NCBI GenBank assembly: GCA_964433345.1
Contig: CAYSQJ010000004.1
Location: 124,001 to 188,000, forward strand
Length of the DNA: 64,000 nt
DNA from: Ga0077527 sp964433345
GTDB lineage: Bacteria; Pseudomonadota; Gammaproteobacteria; Burkholderiales; SG8-41
Reading direction: 5' to 3'
In this document: positions 8,871 through 17,360 of the stretch, piece after piece
Numbering within the stretch: position 1 is the first letter of the stretch
Layout of the letters: every line of letters starts with the position of its first letter
Position numbers and translations under genes: made by a program
The notes under the pieces: model-generated
Databases searched by the model: none
What the model was told of the DNA's origin: nothing
The model's input: only the letters and a program-made list of their open reading frames with translations

Positions 8871-8903
8871 CACCATCCGGCCGCCCCGGATGGTGTTTTT
8901 TTT
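8871..8903 (+). terminator. Hairpin with T-tract between dctP and dctQ
   Basis: A perfect 10-bp stem, CACCATCCGG (8871-8880) with CCGGATGGTG (8886-8895), a 5-base loop, and eight T residues directly after. This is a textbook intrinsic terminator shape. Because dctQ and dctM follow on the same strand, it more likely lowers expression of the permease relative to the abundant binding protein, or protects the dctP 3' end. Confidence 0.85.
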
Positions 8904-8947
8904 AGCAGCGGCCGGCGGCCGGCCCGCATCCACGGAATCGATGGAAC

Positions 8948-9547
8948 ATGCAGAAACTGCTTCTTTTCGTCGACAAGCTGAGCACCTTCGTCGGGCAGGC
9001 CTTTTCCTGGCTGATCGTAGGCCTGACGCTGCTGATTTCCTGGGAAGTGTTCTCGCGCTACGCGCTCGACAACCCGCATGCCTGGGCCTTCGATGCGATG
9101 ATCATGCTCTACGGCACGCTGTTCATGATGGCGGGCGCCTACACCCTGTCGAAGAACGGCCATGTGCGCGGCGACGTGTTGTACGGTTTTTTCCGGCCGC
9201 GGACCCAGGCCACGCTGGACCTGCTGCTCTACATCGTGTTTTTCATTCCCGGCGTCATCGCGCTGACCTATGCCGGGTATTTCTACGCCGCCGAGTCCTG
9301 GGCGATCAATGAGCATTCGAACATCACCGCCGACGGCCCGCCGGTCTATCCCTTCAAGACCGTGATCCCGCTGGCCGGCATAGTCCTGCTGCTGCAGGGC
9401 ATTGTCGAAATCGCCCGCTGCATCATCTGCCTGCGTGACGGGGCATGGCCCTCCCGCGAGGAGGATGTCGAGGAGGTCGACGTCGACAAGCTGAAGGAAA
9501 TGGTGCACGCCGACGATGCCGGTGCGGCCGGCAAGGGGGCGGCGTGA
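8948..9547 (+). CDS. dctQ: TRAP transporter small permease (DctQ)
   Basis: A 199-residue membrane protein with four predicted helices and the DctQ signature W-E-V-F-S-R-Y near residues 34-40. The N-terminus (Q-K-L-L-L-F-V-D-K-L-S) is typical. Its C-terminal tail is unusually acidic (E-E-D-V-E-E-V-D-V-D). The stop overlaps the ATG of dctM (TGATG). It forms the membrane complex with DctM. Confidence 0.9.
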   Translation: MQKLLLFVDKLSTFVGQAFSWLIVGLTLLISWEVFSRYALDNPHAWAFDAMIMLYGTLFMMAGAYTLSKNGHVRGDVLYGFFRPRTQATLDLLLYIVFFIPGVIALTYAGYFYAAESWAINEHSNITADGPPVYPFKTVIPLAGIVLLLQGIVEIARCIICLRDGAWPSREEDVEEVDVDKLKEMVHADDAGAAGKGAA

Positions 9548-11559
9548 TGAAGGTGCGCAAGGAACTGTGGTTCGGCTTCACGATCATGGCGCTGATCGTG
9601 ATCCCCGTGCTGATCCTGACGCCCTGGACCGACATGACCAACGGCGCCCTCGGCCTGCTGATGCTGGCGCTGGTGGTGGTGGCGATCATGCTCGGCTTCC
9701 CGACGGCGTTCACGCTGATGGGCATGGGCGTGATGTTTTCCTGGTTTTTCTACCGCAGCGTCGATCCGGACATGGCCACCCGGCAGGTGCTCGACCTGAT
9801 GGTGCAGCGGACATACGGCGTGATGTCCAACGACGTGCTGATCGCGGTGCCGCTGTTCGTGTTCATGGGTTATCTGGTCGAGCGTGCGGCGCTGATCGAA
9901 CGTCTGTTCAAGAGCCTGCACCTCGCGCTGGCACGCCTGCCGGGATCGCTGGCGGTTGCCACCATCATCACCTGCGCGATTTTCGCGACAGCCACCGGCA
10001 TCGTCGGCGCGGTGGTCACGCTGATGGGCCTGCTGGCCCTGCCTGCCATGTTGCGTGCGGGTTATCACACGCAGATTGCCGCAGGTTCGGTGACCGCCGG
10101 CGGCTGTCTCGGCATCCTGATCCCGCCATCTGTGCTGCTGATCGTCTATGGCGCCACTGCCGGCGTGTCGGTGGTGCAGCTGTATGCAGGCGCATTTTTC
10201 CCCGGCCTGATGCTTTCCGCGCTGTACGTCGGCTACGTGATCGTGCTGGCGATGATCAAGCCGAAACTGATGCCGCCGCTGCCGAAGAGCGAGCGCGAGG
10301 TCGAACTGCCGGCATTCGCGAAAACCCTGGCGGCGCAGGGGCGCCATGCAACCATCGGCCTCCTCCGCGCGCTGGGCGGCGGCAGCAGTGTTCCGGTGCG
10401 CACGGTGTCCGGGCAATTATTTGTTTCCCTGCTGCCGGCGCTGGCGATTGCCGCCGTGCTGGCTTTCAGCTACCGGGCTGCGACCGCGCCGGTGGAGGAA
10501 TTCGACACCTCGGGCCTGGTCGAGGCCGGCGCCTCCTTTTATTCCGAGCCGAAGCAGGAAACCGGATTGTTGGAACCTTCCGGCAGCACCGGACTGCAGG
10601 AGCCGCCAGCCGAAGGCGCGGCCGGGAAACCCGAGGAGAGCACCGGTTTGCTGGAGCCACCCGGCGCAGACAAGGCGGCTGCCGAAACCGTGGCTCCCGC
10701 GGAGACCCCCGCCGCAGTGTCCGAGCCCCCGGCGCCTGCTGCGGAGCAGCGTCCGGTGCCGCTCTGGTTCTGGATCATGGCCGGCATCGGCCTGGTGTCC
10801 CTGGTGCTGATTTATGCCTTGTGGACCTGGCAGCGCTTCGAGATTTTCAAGATGCTGCTGGGTTCCTTCTTCCCGCTGTCGATCCTGATCCTTGCCGTGC
10901 TGGGATCCATCGTGTTCGGATTCGCCACGCCCACCGAGGCGGCCGCAGTGGGCGCCTTCGGTGGTTTCGTGCTGGCGGCGGTCTACCGTTTCATTGCCCA
11001 TCAGCGCGGCAATCCCGGCTTTGCCGCGGTCGGTACCACGGTCAGGGAACTGGGGGGCATCATCAAGGAATCCTCCTTCCTCACCGCAAAGACCAGCGCG
11101 ATGGTGTGCTGGCTGTTTGTCGGATCGGCAATTTTCTCGGCGGCCTTCGCGCTGCTCGGCGGCCAGCAGATCATCGAAAACTGGGTGCTGTCACTGGGGC
11201 TGACGCCGATCCAGTTCATGATCCTCGCCCAGTGCATCATATTCATCCTCGGCTGGCCGCTGGAATGGACCGAGATCATCGTCATTTTCATGCCTATCTT
11301 CATTCCGCTGCTGCCCAAGTTCGGCATCGATCCGCTGTTCTTCGGCCTGCTGGTCGCACTCAACCTGCAGACGGCCTTTTTGTCGCCGCCGGTCGCGATG
11401 TCGGCCTTCTACCTGAAGGGTGTTGCACCCCCGCATGTCACGCTGAACCAGATCTTCCTCGGGATGATGCCGTTCATGGGCATACAGATCATTGCCCTGG
11501 TCATGCTCTACACCTTCCCGGGAATCGGCCTGTGGCTGCCGCAACTGCTCTACCGCTGA
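9547..11559 (+). CDS. dctM: TRAP transporter large permease (DctM) with long central insert
   Basis: 670 residues against about 430 for ordinary DctM. The transport core is split. Residues about 1-255 carry the first half (G-C-L-G-I-L-I-P-P-S). The rest, from F-G-F-A-T-P-T-E-A-A-A near 458 on, carries the second. Between them lie two extra helices (near 290-312 and 402-425) enclosing a Pro/Glu/Ala-rich segment with repeats of the type T-G-L-L-E-P / T-G-L-Q-E-P around 339-375. Start ATG 9547 overlaps the dctQ stop. It carries out Na+-coupled uptake of the DctP ligand. Confidence 0.9.
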   Translation: MKVRKELWFGFTIMALIVIPVLILTPWTDMTNGALGLLMLALVVVAIMLGFPTAFTLMGMGVMFSWFFYRSVDPDMATRQVLDLMVQRTYGVMSNDVLIAVPLFVFMGYLVERAALIERLFKSLHLALARLPGSLAVATIITCAIFATATGIVGAVVTLMGLLALPAMLRAGYHTQIAAGSVTAGGCLGILIPPSVLLIVYGATAGVSVVQLYAGAFFPGLMLSALYVGYVIVLAMIKPKLMPPLPKSEREVELPAFAKTLAAQGRHATIGLLRALGGGSSVPVRTVSGQLFVSLLPALAIAAVLAFSYRAATAPVEEFDTSGLVEAGASFYSEPKQETGLLEPSGSTGLQEPPAEGAAGKPEESTGLLEPPGADKAAAETVAPAETPAAVSEPPAPAAEQRPVPLWFWIMAGIGLVSLVLIYALWTWQRFEIFKMLLGSFFPLSILILAVLGSIVFGFATPTEAAAVGAFGGFVLAAVYRFIAHQRGNPGFAAVGTTVRELGGIIKESSFLTAKTSAMVCWLFVGSAIFSAAFALLGGQQIIENWVLSLGLTPIQFMILAQCIIFILGWPLEWTEIIVIFMPIFIPLLPKFGIDPLFFGLLVALNLQTAFLSPPVAMSAFYLKGVAPPHVTLNQIFLGMMPFMGIQIIALVMLYTFPGIGLWLPQLLYR

Positions 11560-11565
11560 TCCGCG

Positions 11566-12879
11566 TTGGCGGTCTTGCCTGATCAGTTGCCGGAAGCACG
11601 GCGGGTACTGGCGCTGGCGCGCAGCCTGCGTGAAGGCCGCATCAGTGCCGAGGTTTTGGCGCGTCGTTGTCTCGAACACACTGCGGCAACCGACGCTGCG
11701 GTGCAGGCCTGGGCCTTCCTCGATCCGCAACTCGTCATTGCCCAGGCCCGCGAGGCCGACCGCTATCTTGCCGCGGGTCGGCCCTGCGGGCCGCTGCATG
11801 GCCTGCCGGTGGGCATCAAGGACATCATCGACACCGCGGACATGCCGACCGAAAACGGCACCGTGCTGCATGCCGGCCGGCGTCCCGCGACGGATGCAGT
11901 CGTGGTCGCGCGGCTGCGTGCCGCCGGCGCGGTCATTTTCGGCAAGACCGTTACCACTGAACTTGCCACCTATGCGCCGGGGAAGACACGCAACCCGCAC
12001 AACCCGGAACACACCCCCGGCGGTTCTTCCAGCGGCTCGGCTGCGGCCGTCGCCGCCGGCATGGTGCCGCTGGCGGTGGGCACGCAGACCAACGGCTCGG
12101 TGCTGCGGCCCGCGGCCTACTGCGGGGTCTGGGGATACAAGCCGACTGCGGGGCTGATTCCGCGTGAAGGCGTGCTGCGCCAGTCGCAGACCTTCGACCA
12201 GCTCGGTGTCTTTGCCGGGGACGTTGCGGGCGCCGCATTGCTCGCAGAAGTCCTCTGCGATGCACACCAGCCGCCGGAACTGCTGGCTGCGGCGACAGGG
12301 CACATGCCCTCGCGACCGCGCCTTGCGCTGGTCAGGACTTCGCGTTGGCCGCAGGCCGAAGCTTCAACCCGGGCGGCAATCGAAGCACTTGCCTCGAAGG
12401 CGGGTGCCGTGGAATGCGAAATGCCCGCGGCCGCCGCAGCGGCCTGGGATTGGCACCGCTGCGTGATGGAAGCCGAGATTGCCGAGAACTTTGCTGCGGA
12501 GTGGGCGCAGGGCCGCGACCGCCTGTCGGTTTCGCTGCGCGGACAGATCGAACGCGGTCTTGCCGTGGCTGCTGCGGATTACCGCGAGGCCCTGGCGCAG
12601 ATCCCGCGGGTCAACGCCGCATTCGAGCCGCTGTTTGCACAGTACGACGCGATACTCACGCCGGCCGTCGCAGGCGAGGCGCCACGCGGCCTGGGGTCGA
12701 CCGGTGATCCTGGTTTCTGTACCCTGTGGACCTTCTGCGGCATGCCGGCGCTGAACCTGCCGCTGCTGCGCGGACCTTCCGGCCTGCCGCTGGGCGCGCA
12801 GCTGGTGGCGCCGCGCGGCGGCGATGCGCGGCTGCTGCGTGCGGCGCGCTGGCTGGCCGAAAATCTTTCCGATTGCTGA
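11566..12879 (+). CDS. Amidase signature family hydrolase
   Basis: A 437-residue amidase of the Ser-cisSer-Lys class. The Lys is K85 (G-I-K-D-I-I-D-T), the cis-Ser lies in G-G-S-S-S-G-S (152-158) and the nucleophile is probably S178 in T-Q-T-N-G-S-V-L-R-P. It hydrolyses an amide or related C-N bond; the substrate is unknown. The best start is TTG at 11566 (another in-frame TTG at 11575), seven bases after dctM, so it is likely co-transcribed with the TRAP genes. Confidence 0.85.
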   Translation: MAVLPDQLPEARRVLALARSLREGRISAEVLARRCLEHTAATDAAVQAWAFLDPQLVIAQAREADRYLAAGRPCGPLHGLPVGIKDIIDTADMPTENGTVLHAGRRPATDAVVVARLRAAGAVIFGKTVTTELATYAPGKTRNPHNPEHTPGGSSSGSAAAVAAGMVPLAVGTQTNGSVLRPAAYCGVWGYKPTAGLIPREGVLRQSQTFDQLGVFAGDVAGAALLAEVLCDAHQPPELLAAATGHMPSRPRLALVRTSRWPQAEASTRAAIEALASKAGAVECEMPAAAAAAWDWHRCVMEAEIAENFAAEWAQGRDRLSVSLRGQIERGLAVAAADYREALAQIPRVNAAFEPLFAQYDAILTPAVAGEAPRGLGSTGDPGFCTLWTFCGMPALNLPLLRGPSGLPLGAQLVAPRGGDARLLRAARWLAENLSDC

Positions 12880-12903
12880 ACAACTGATCCGGTTGCAAAC
12901 ACC

Positions 12904-13887
12904 ATGAACGAGCGCAAACCCCGGGTGCTGGTGACCCGCGAAGTCTTCGACGAAACCCTTGATTACCTGCGCGCGCACTGCGAGGTCATCGACAACCAGA
13001 AGGATGTCCCTTACGCGCCGGAGGCACTGGCCGCGGCGCTGGCGGACTGCGAGGGCCTGATGTGCGCGCTGACCGACAGGGTTGATGCCGCGTTGCTGGC
13101 GCGTGCACCGCGGCTGAGGGCGGTGGCCAATATCGCCGTCGGTTACAACAACATCGACGTGCCGGCCTGCACCGCGCGCGGCGTGATGGCGACCAACACC
13201 CCGGGCGTGCTCGATGACAGCACGGCCGATCTTGCCTGGGCGCTGATGCTGGGCACCGCGCGGCGCATCACCGAGGTCGAACGCCGCATCCGTGCCGGCG
13301 AGTGGACGGGCTGGCGGCTGAAGCAGTGGCTGGGCGTCGACGTGCATCACGCGACGCTGGGCATCGTCGGAATGGGCCGCATCGGCCGGGCGATCGCCCG
13401 CCGCGCGCTGGGTTTCGAGATGAAGGTGGTCTACCACAACCGCAAGCGCATCGCGTCGGAGCTGGAGCGCAAGTGCAACGCGGCATATGTGTCCTTGGAC
13501 GAGCTGCTGACACAATCCGATTTCGTCGTGCTGCAGGTGCCGTACACGCCGGAGACCCATCACCTGATTGGCGCGGCGCAGCTGAAGAAGATGAAAACCT
13601 CGGCAATCCTGATCAATTCCACGCGCGGCGGCGTGGTCGACGATGCCGCGCTGGTTGCCGCGCTGAAGGGCGGCACGATCCGCGGCGCCGGGCTCGATGT
13701 CTACGAGAACGAGCCGAAGCTGAATCCGGATTTCCTCAAACTCGACAACGTGGTACTCGCGCCGCATGTCGGCAGTTCGACCGAGGCCACGCGCAAGGCG
13801 ATGGCGATGCTCGCGGCGCAGAACCTGGTGGCGGCGCTGCAGGGCCATGTGCCGCCCAACCTGGTCAATCCGGATGTGCGGAAGTGA
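12904..13887 (+). CDS. D-isomer specific 2-hydroxyacid dehydrogenase (glyoxylate/hydroxypyruvate reductase-like)
   Basis: A 327-residue enzyme of the D-2-hydroxyacid dehydrogenase family. The NAD(P) motif G-M-G-R-I-G-R-A is near residues 158-165. The catalytic Arg is in N-S-T-R-G-G, the Glu in Y-E-N-E-P and the His in A-P-H-V-G-S-S-T. It interconverts a 2-oxo acid and a D-2-hydroxy acid, perhaps glyoxylate or hydroxypyruvate. An AT-rich repeat element begins right after its TGA. Confidence 0.87.
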   Translation: MNERKPRVLVTREVFDETLDYLRAHCEVIDNQKDVPYAPEALAAALADCEGLMCALTDRVDAALLARAPRLRAVANIAVGYNNIDVPACTARGVMATNTPGVLDDSTADLAWALMLGTARRITEVERRIRAGEWTGWRLKQWLGVDVHHATLGIVGMGRIGRAIARRALGFEMKVVYHNRKRIASELERKCNAAYVSLDELLTQSDFVVLQVPYTPETHHLIGAAQLKKMKTSAILINSTRGGVVDDAALVAALKGGTIRGAGLDVYENEPKLNPDFLKLDNVVLAPHVGSSTEATRKAMAMLAAQNLVAALQGHVPPNLVNPDVRK

Positions 13888-13924
13888 CTTTATAAGTATT
13901 TGTTTTTATTGATATTTTTATAAT
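13888..13924 (+). repeat. AT-rich dispersed repeat, copy 1
   Basis: A 37-base element that is almost all A and T in a GC-rich genome, lying directly after the dehydrogenase stop codon. It contains TATAAGTATTTG then TTTTTATTGATATTTTTATAA. A 20-base part (TTTATAAGTATTTGTTTTTA) is identical in copy 3, and about 30 of 31 positions agree with copy 6. Confidence 0.75.
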
Positions 13925-13957
13925 CCTCCACAGCGGCGCCCGGCGCCGCTGCCTGCA

Positions 13958-14926
13958 ATGAATTACGCCGCGCAACTGCTCGACCTGATGGTGCAGGTGA
14001 TGCTGCCGCTGTCGCTGCTGGTCTGCGCCGGCGCGCTGTGGACGCGGTTTTTCCCGGACACCGACGTCGAGCAGATGCGCTCCAGCCTCAACCGGCTGGT
14101 GATGTATTTGTTCTATCCCTGCATCCTGTTCGCCGTGGCTTCGAGCACGCCGATCGACCGTGAGCTGCTGTCGGTGCCCTTGCTGGTGGGCATCGGCTCC
14201 CTGGTCTCCGGAGGCGTTCTCTACCTCCTGCTCTACCGTCTGCCGCTGTGGCCTCAGCTGACCGACCAGACACGCGCCGCGCTGATGCTTGGCGGCATGT
14301 TCGGCAACACCTTCAATATCGGCGCGCCGGTGCTGGTGTTTTTCTTCGGCGCGGAGGCGATCCGTTACGCGGTGTTCAACGACATGCTGATGACGATGCC
14401 GCTGGTGTGGACGCTGGGCGTGTGGATCGCCACGCGCCTCGGTTCGCATGATCGCAGCGCCGCGCAGCCCTCGGTGATCGGCGTGATGCTGACGATGCCG
14501 CCGATCTGGGCTTTCCTGCTCGGCTTCGCCTGCCAGCAGACGGGGCTCAGCTACGAGCCGCTGGTCAAGGCGACACAGTTCATCGGCCAGGCGACGATTC
14601 CGGTGATCCTGTTCGTGCTCGGCATGACCATACCCTGGCGCAACCTGGTGCCGCGCGGCGAGATCCTCGCGGTGGCGGGCGTCAAGCTGCTGCTGACGCC
14701 CTTCATCATCTGGCTGGTCGCGCCGCTGATCTACCCGCGCATGGCCGAAGCGCAGTATGCCGCGGTGGTCGAGGGCACGACGCCGGTGATGATGACTGCA
14801 CTGCTGCTGGCCGACCGCTTCAGGCTTGATGCGCCGGCTGCGGCACTGCTGATCGGCTGGAGTACGATACTGTTCTGGCTGACGCTGCCGCTGATCATGG
14901 CCTTCGGCTGGATCGGCAGGTCTTGA
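13958..14926 (+). CDS. AEC-family transporter (auxin efflux carrier type)
   Basis: A 322-residue polytopic membrane protein with about ten helices in two halves, of the Mem_trans/AEC family. The family's conserved features are visible: M-L-G-G-M-F-G-N-T-F-N-I-G-A-P near 108-122 and a second-half stretch E-G-T-T-P-V-M-M. AEC members in proteobacteria export or exchange small carboxylates such as malate or malonate, which would fit the surrounding acid-metabolism genes. The stop overlaps a possible start of the next gene. Confidence 0.85.
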   Translation: MNYAAQLLDLMVQVMLPLSLLVCAGALWTRFFPDTDVEQMRSSLNRLVMYLFYPCILFAVASSTPIDRELLSVPLLVGIGSLVSGGVLYLLLYRLPLWPQLTDQTRAALMLGGMFGNTFNIGAPVLVFFFGAEAIRYAVFNDMLMTMPLVWTLGVWIATRLGSHDRSAAQPSVIGVMLTMPPIWAFLLGFACQQTGLSYEPLVKATQFIGQATIPVILFVLGMTIPWRNLVPRGEILAVAGVKLLLTPFIIWLVAPLIYPRMAEAQYAAVVEGTTPVMMTALLLADRFRLDAPAAALLIGWSTILFWLTLPLIMAFGWIGRS

Positions 14927-14940
14927 GAGGAGAATTTCAC

Positions 14941-15831
14941 TTGAACGTCGGATTCATAGGACTGGGCGCGATGGGGCGTCACATGGCGCTGCACCTGATG
15001 AAAGGCGGCCATCGCATGGGCGTGTGGGCGCGCCGCGCCGAAAGCGCCGCGCCGCTGGTCGCTGCGGGCGCGACGCGCCATGACACGCCGGCGGCGCTGG
15101 CTGCGGCATCGGATGTCGTGTTCACGATGGTCACCGCCTCGAGCGATTTCGAGCAGGTGGTGCTCGGCAATGAGGGCATCATCCACGGCGCGAAGTCCGG
15201 CAGCGTGGTGGTCGACATGGAGACCATTTCGCCGGCGGTGGCGCGCGCGGTCGCGCGGCGGCTTGCGGAGAAGGGTATCGACATGCTGGATGCGCCGGTG
15301 TCGGGCGGGCCGATGGGCGCCGAGCAGGCGACGCTGTCGATCATGGCCGGCGGCAAGGCGGAAGTTTTCGGGCGCGTGAAGCCGCTGTTCGAATGCATGG
15401 GCAAGACCGTGACCCGCGTCGGCGACAGCGGTGCCGGTCAGATTACCAAGGCCTGCAACCAGCTCGCGCTGCTGGTGGCGGCGCAGGGCGTCGCCGAATC
15501 GCTGCATCTTGCGCAACGCCTCGGTGCCGATCCGGCAAAGGTGCGTGAAGTGATGATGGGCGGCGTGGCCGCGAGCCGGGTGATGGAGCTTTTCGGCAAA
15601 CGCATGGTGGAGCGCAACTTCGACAACGGCATCGACACCCGGCTCTACCACAAGGACCTTGGTATCGTGCTCGACCTTGCCCACGAGGCCTGCGTCGCCA
15701 TGCCCGCCGGCGCGCTGGTGCTGCAGCAGATCAACGCGCTGATGGGGCAGGGGCGCGGCCGCGACGACCTCGGCGTGCTGATCACGATCCTCGAAACCAT
15801 GTCGGGCCCGGGCGGCCCGCGGGAGAAATGA
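14941..15831 (+). CDS. NAD(P)-dependent beta-hydroxyacid dehydrogenase (3-hydroxyisobutyrate dehydrogenase / tartronate semialdehyde reductase type)
   Basis: A 296-residue enzyme. The Rossmann motif G-F-I-G-L-G-A-M-G is at the very N-terminus, the substrate motif D-A-P-V-S-G-G near 119-125 and the catalytic Lys in G-A-G-Q-I-T-K-A-C-N-Q near 165-175. TTG at 14941 is preferred because AGAGGAG (14926-14932) stands nine bases ahead; a TTG at 14923 is the alternative. The reaction is oxidation of a beta-hydroxyacid or reduction of a semialdehyde; substrate unknown. Confidence 0.85.
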   Translation: MNVGFIGLGAMGRHMALHLMKGGHRMGVWARRAESAAPLVAAGATRHDTPAALAAASDVVFTMVTASSDFEQVVLGNEGIIHGAKSGSVVVDMETISPAVARAVARRLAEKGIDMLDAPVSGGPMGAEQATLSIMAGGKAEVFGRVKPLFECMGKTVTRVGDSGAGQITKACNQLALLVAAQGVAESLHLAQRLGADPAKVREVMMGGVAASRVMELFGKRMVERNFDNGIDTRLYHKDLGIVLDLAHEACVAMPAGALVLQQINALMGQGRGRDDLGVLITILETMSGPGGPREK

Positions 15832-15832
15832 G

Positions 15833-16807
15833 ATGAGCTTCACGCAACCCGAACCGGCCACTCCGCGCCTGACCCGCTCCGAACTGGCGGTACCCGGCAT
15901 CAACACGGCGATCTTCGGGAAGGCCGCCAAATCCGCCGCCGATGTGATTTTCCTCGACCTCGAGGATGCCGTCGCGCCGGATGACAAGCCGCAGGCACGC
16001 AAAAACGTTGTCGCCGCGCTGAACGACATTGACTGGGGCAGCAAGGTGATGGCGGTGCGCATCAACGGCCTTGATACCCATTACATGTACCGCGACGTGG
16101 TTGACCTGGTCGAGAACTGTCCGCGCCTCGACATGCTGGTGATTCCGAAAGTCGGTGTGCCGGCAGACGTCTATGCGCTGGACATGCTGGTGACCCAGAT
16201 CGAAACCGCGCAGGGGCGCAGCAAACGCATCGGCTTCGAGGCGCTGATCGAAACCGCGCTGGGAATGGCCAACATCGAAGCCATCGCCCAGTCGAGCCGC
16301 CGCCTTGAGGCGCTGGCCTTCGGTTCCGGCGACTTTGCGGCTTCGACCCGTGCGCGCACGACCATCATCGGCGGCCTGCATCCGGAATACGGCGTGCTGT
16401 CGGACCGCGATGCCGAAGGCCGGCGTTCCTACCAGCAGACCGATCCCTGGCATGCGGCGCAGGCGCGGCTGCTGGTGGCCTGCCGCGCCTACGGCCTGCG
16501 GCCGATCGACGGGCCGTACGGCGATTTCAGGGACGCCGAGGGTTATCTTGCCGCCGCGCGCCGCGTCGCCGCGCTGGGTTACGAAGGCAAATGGGCGATC
16601 CATCCATCGCAGATTGAAGCGGCGAATGCGGTATTCAGCCCTTCGCCGGAAGAAGTGGGGAAGGCGCGTCGCATCGTGGACGCGATGGCGCAGGCCGCGC
16701 GCGAGGGCAAGGGCGCCGTGCAGGTCGACGGCCGGCTGGTCGACATCGCCAACATCCGTATGGCCCAGAACCTGCTGCAGAAGGCGGATGCGATATCCGG
16801 GCGCTGA
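15833..16807 (+). CDS. HpcH/HpaI-type CoA-ester lyase (citrate lyase beta / malyl-CoA lyase family)
   Basis: A 324-residue TIM-barrel lyase. Conserved parts are R-S-E-L-A-V-P-G near 16-23, F-L-D-L-E-D-A-V (metal site) near 41-48, the Glu in G-F-E-A-L-I-E-T near 136-143 and W-A-I-H-P-S-Q-I near the C-terminus. Such enzymes cleave (hydroxy)acyl-CoA esters, for example malyl-CoA to acetyl-CoA and glyoxylate. With two hydroxyacid dehydrogenases upstream this suggests carboxylate catabolism through glyoxylate-like intermediates (inference). Confidence 0.85.
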   Translation: MSFTQPEPATPRLTRSELAVPGINTAIFGKAAKSAADVIFLDLEDAVAPDDKPQARKNVVAALNDIDWGSKVMAVRINGLDTHYMYRDVVDLVENCPRLDMLVIPKVGVPADVYALDMLVTQIETAQGRSKRIGFEALIETALGMANIEAIAQSSRRLEALAFGSGDFAASTRARTTIIGGLHPEYGVLSDRDAEGRRSYQQTDPWHAAQARLLVACRAYGLRPIDGPYGDFRDAEGYLAAARRVAALGYEGKWAIHPSQIEAANAVFSPSPEEVGKARRIVDAMAQAAREGKGAVQVDGRLVDIANIRMAQNLLQKADAISGR

Positions 16808-16886
16808 GGTGCTACACCGCGGCGGCAAAATTGGCTAGACTGGATTCCCAGCCGGTGTCCGTCGGCAAACCCCGGAGGAGGGGATC

Positions 16887-17315
16887 ATGAAAACAGTCAG
16901 CCAGTTGTTGCAGGGCAAGGGCGGCAATGTGTGGTCGATATCCCCGGAGTCCAGCGTGTTCGACGCGCTGAAACTGATGGCGGAGAAGAACTGCGGCGCG
17001 TTGCTGGTGATGAGTGACGGCAAGCTGCGCGGCATCCTCTCCGAGCGCGACTATGCGCGCAAGGTCATTCTGCTCGGCAAGTCCTCCCATGAACTGTCGG
17101 TGAGCGAGATCATGTCGGACAAGGTGGTCTGCGTCCGTCCGTCGCAGACCGTCGACGAGTGCATGGCGTTGATGAGCAGCAAGCGTATCCGCCACCTTCC
17201 GGTCCTCGAGGGCGGCGAGGTCATCGGCGTGCTGTCGGTGGGCGATCTGGTCAAGGCGTTCATCGAGATGCAGCAGGAAACCATACAGCAGCTCGAAAGC
17301 TACATTCACAGCTGA
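16887..17315 (+). CDS. CBS-domain pair protein
   Basis: 142 residues made of two CBS motifs (about 12-62 and 76-130), with typical S-E-R-D-Y-A-R and R-I-R-H-L-P-V stretches. Stand-alone CBS pairs of this size bind adenosine nucleotides and act as sensors of energy state. A strong ribosome site (GGAGGAGGGG, 16874-16883) precedes the ATG. No partner enzyme is adjacent. Confidence 0.88.
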   Translation: MKTVSQLLQGKGGNVWSISPESSVFDALKLMAEKNCGALLVMSDGKLRGILSERDYARKVILLGKSSHELSVSEIMSDKVVCVRPSQTVDECMALMSSKRIRHLPVLEGGEVIGVLSVGDLVKAFIEMQQETIQQLESYIHS

Positions 17316-17360
17316 AACCCGGCGCCGGCCGGTCCGGTGCCTCATCCTGAGTCGATCACC

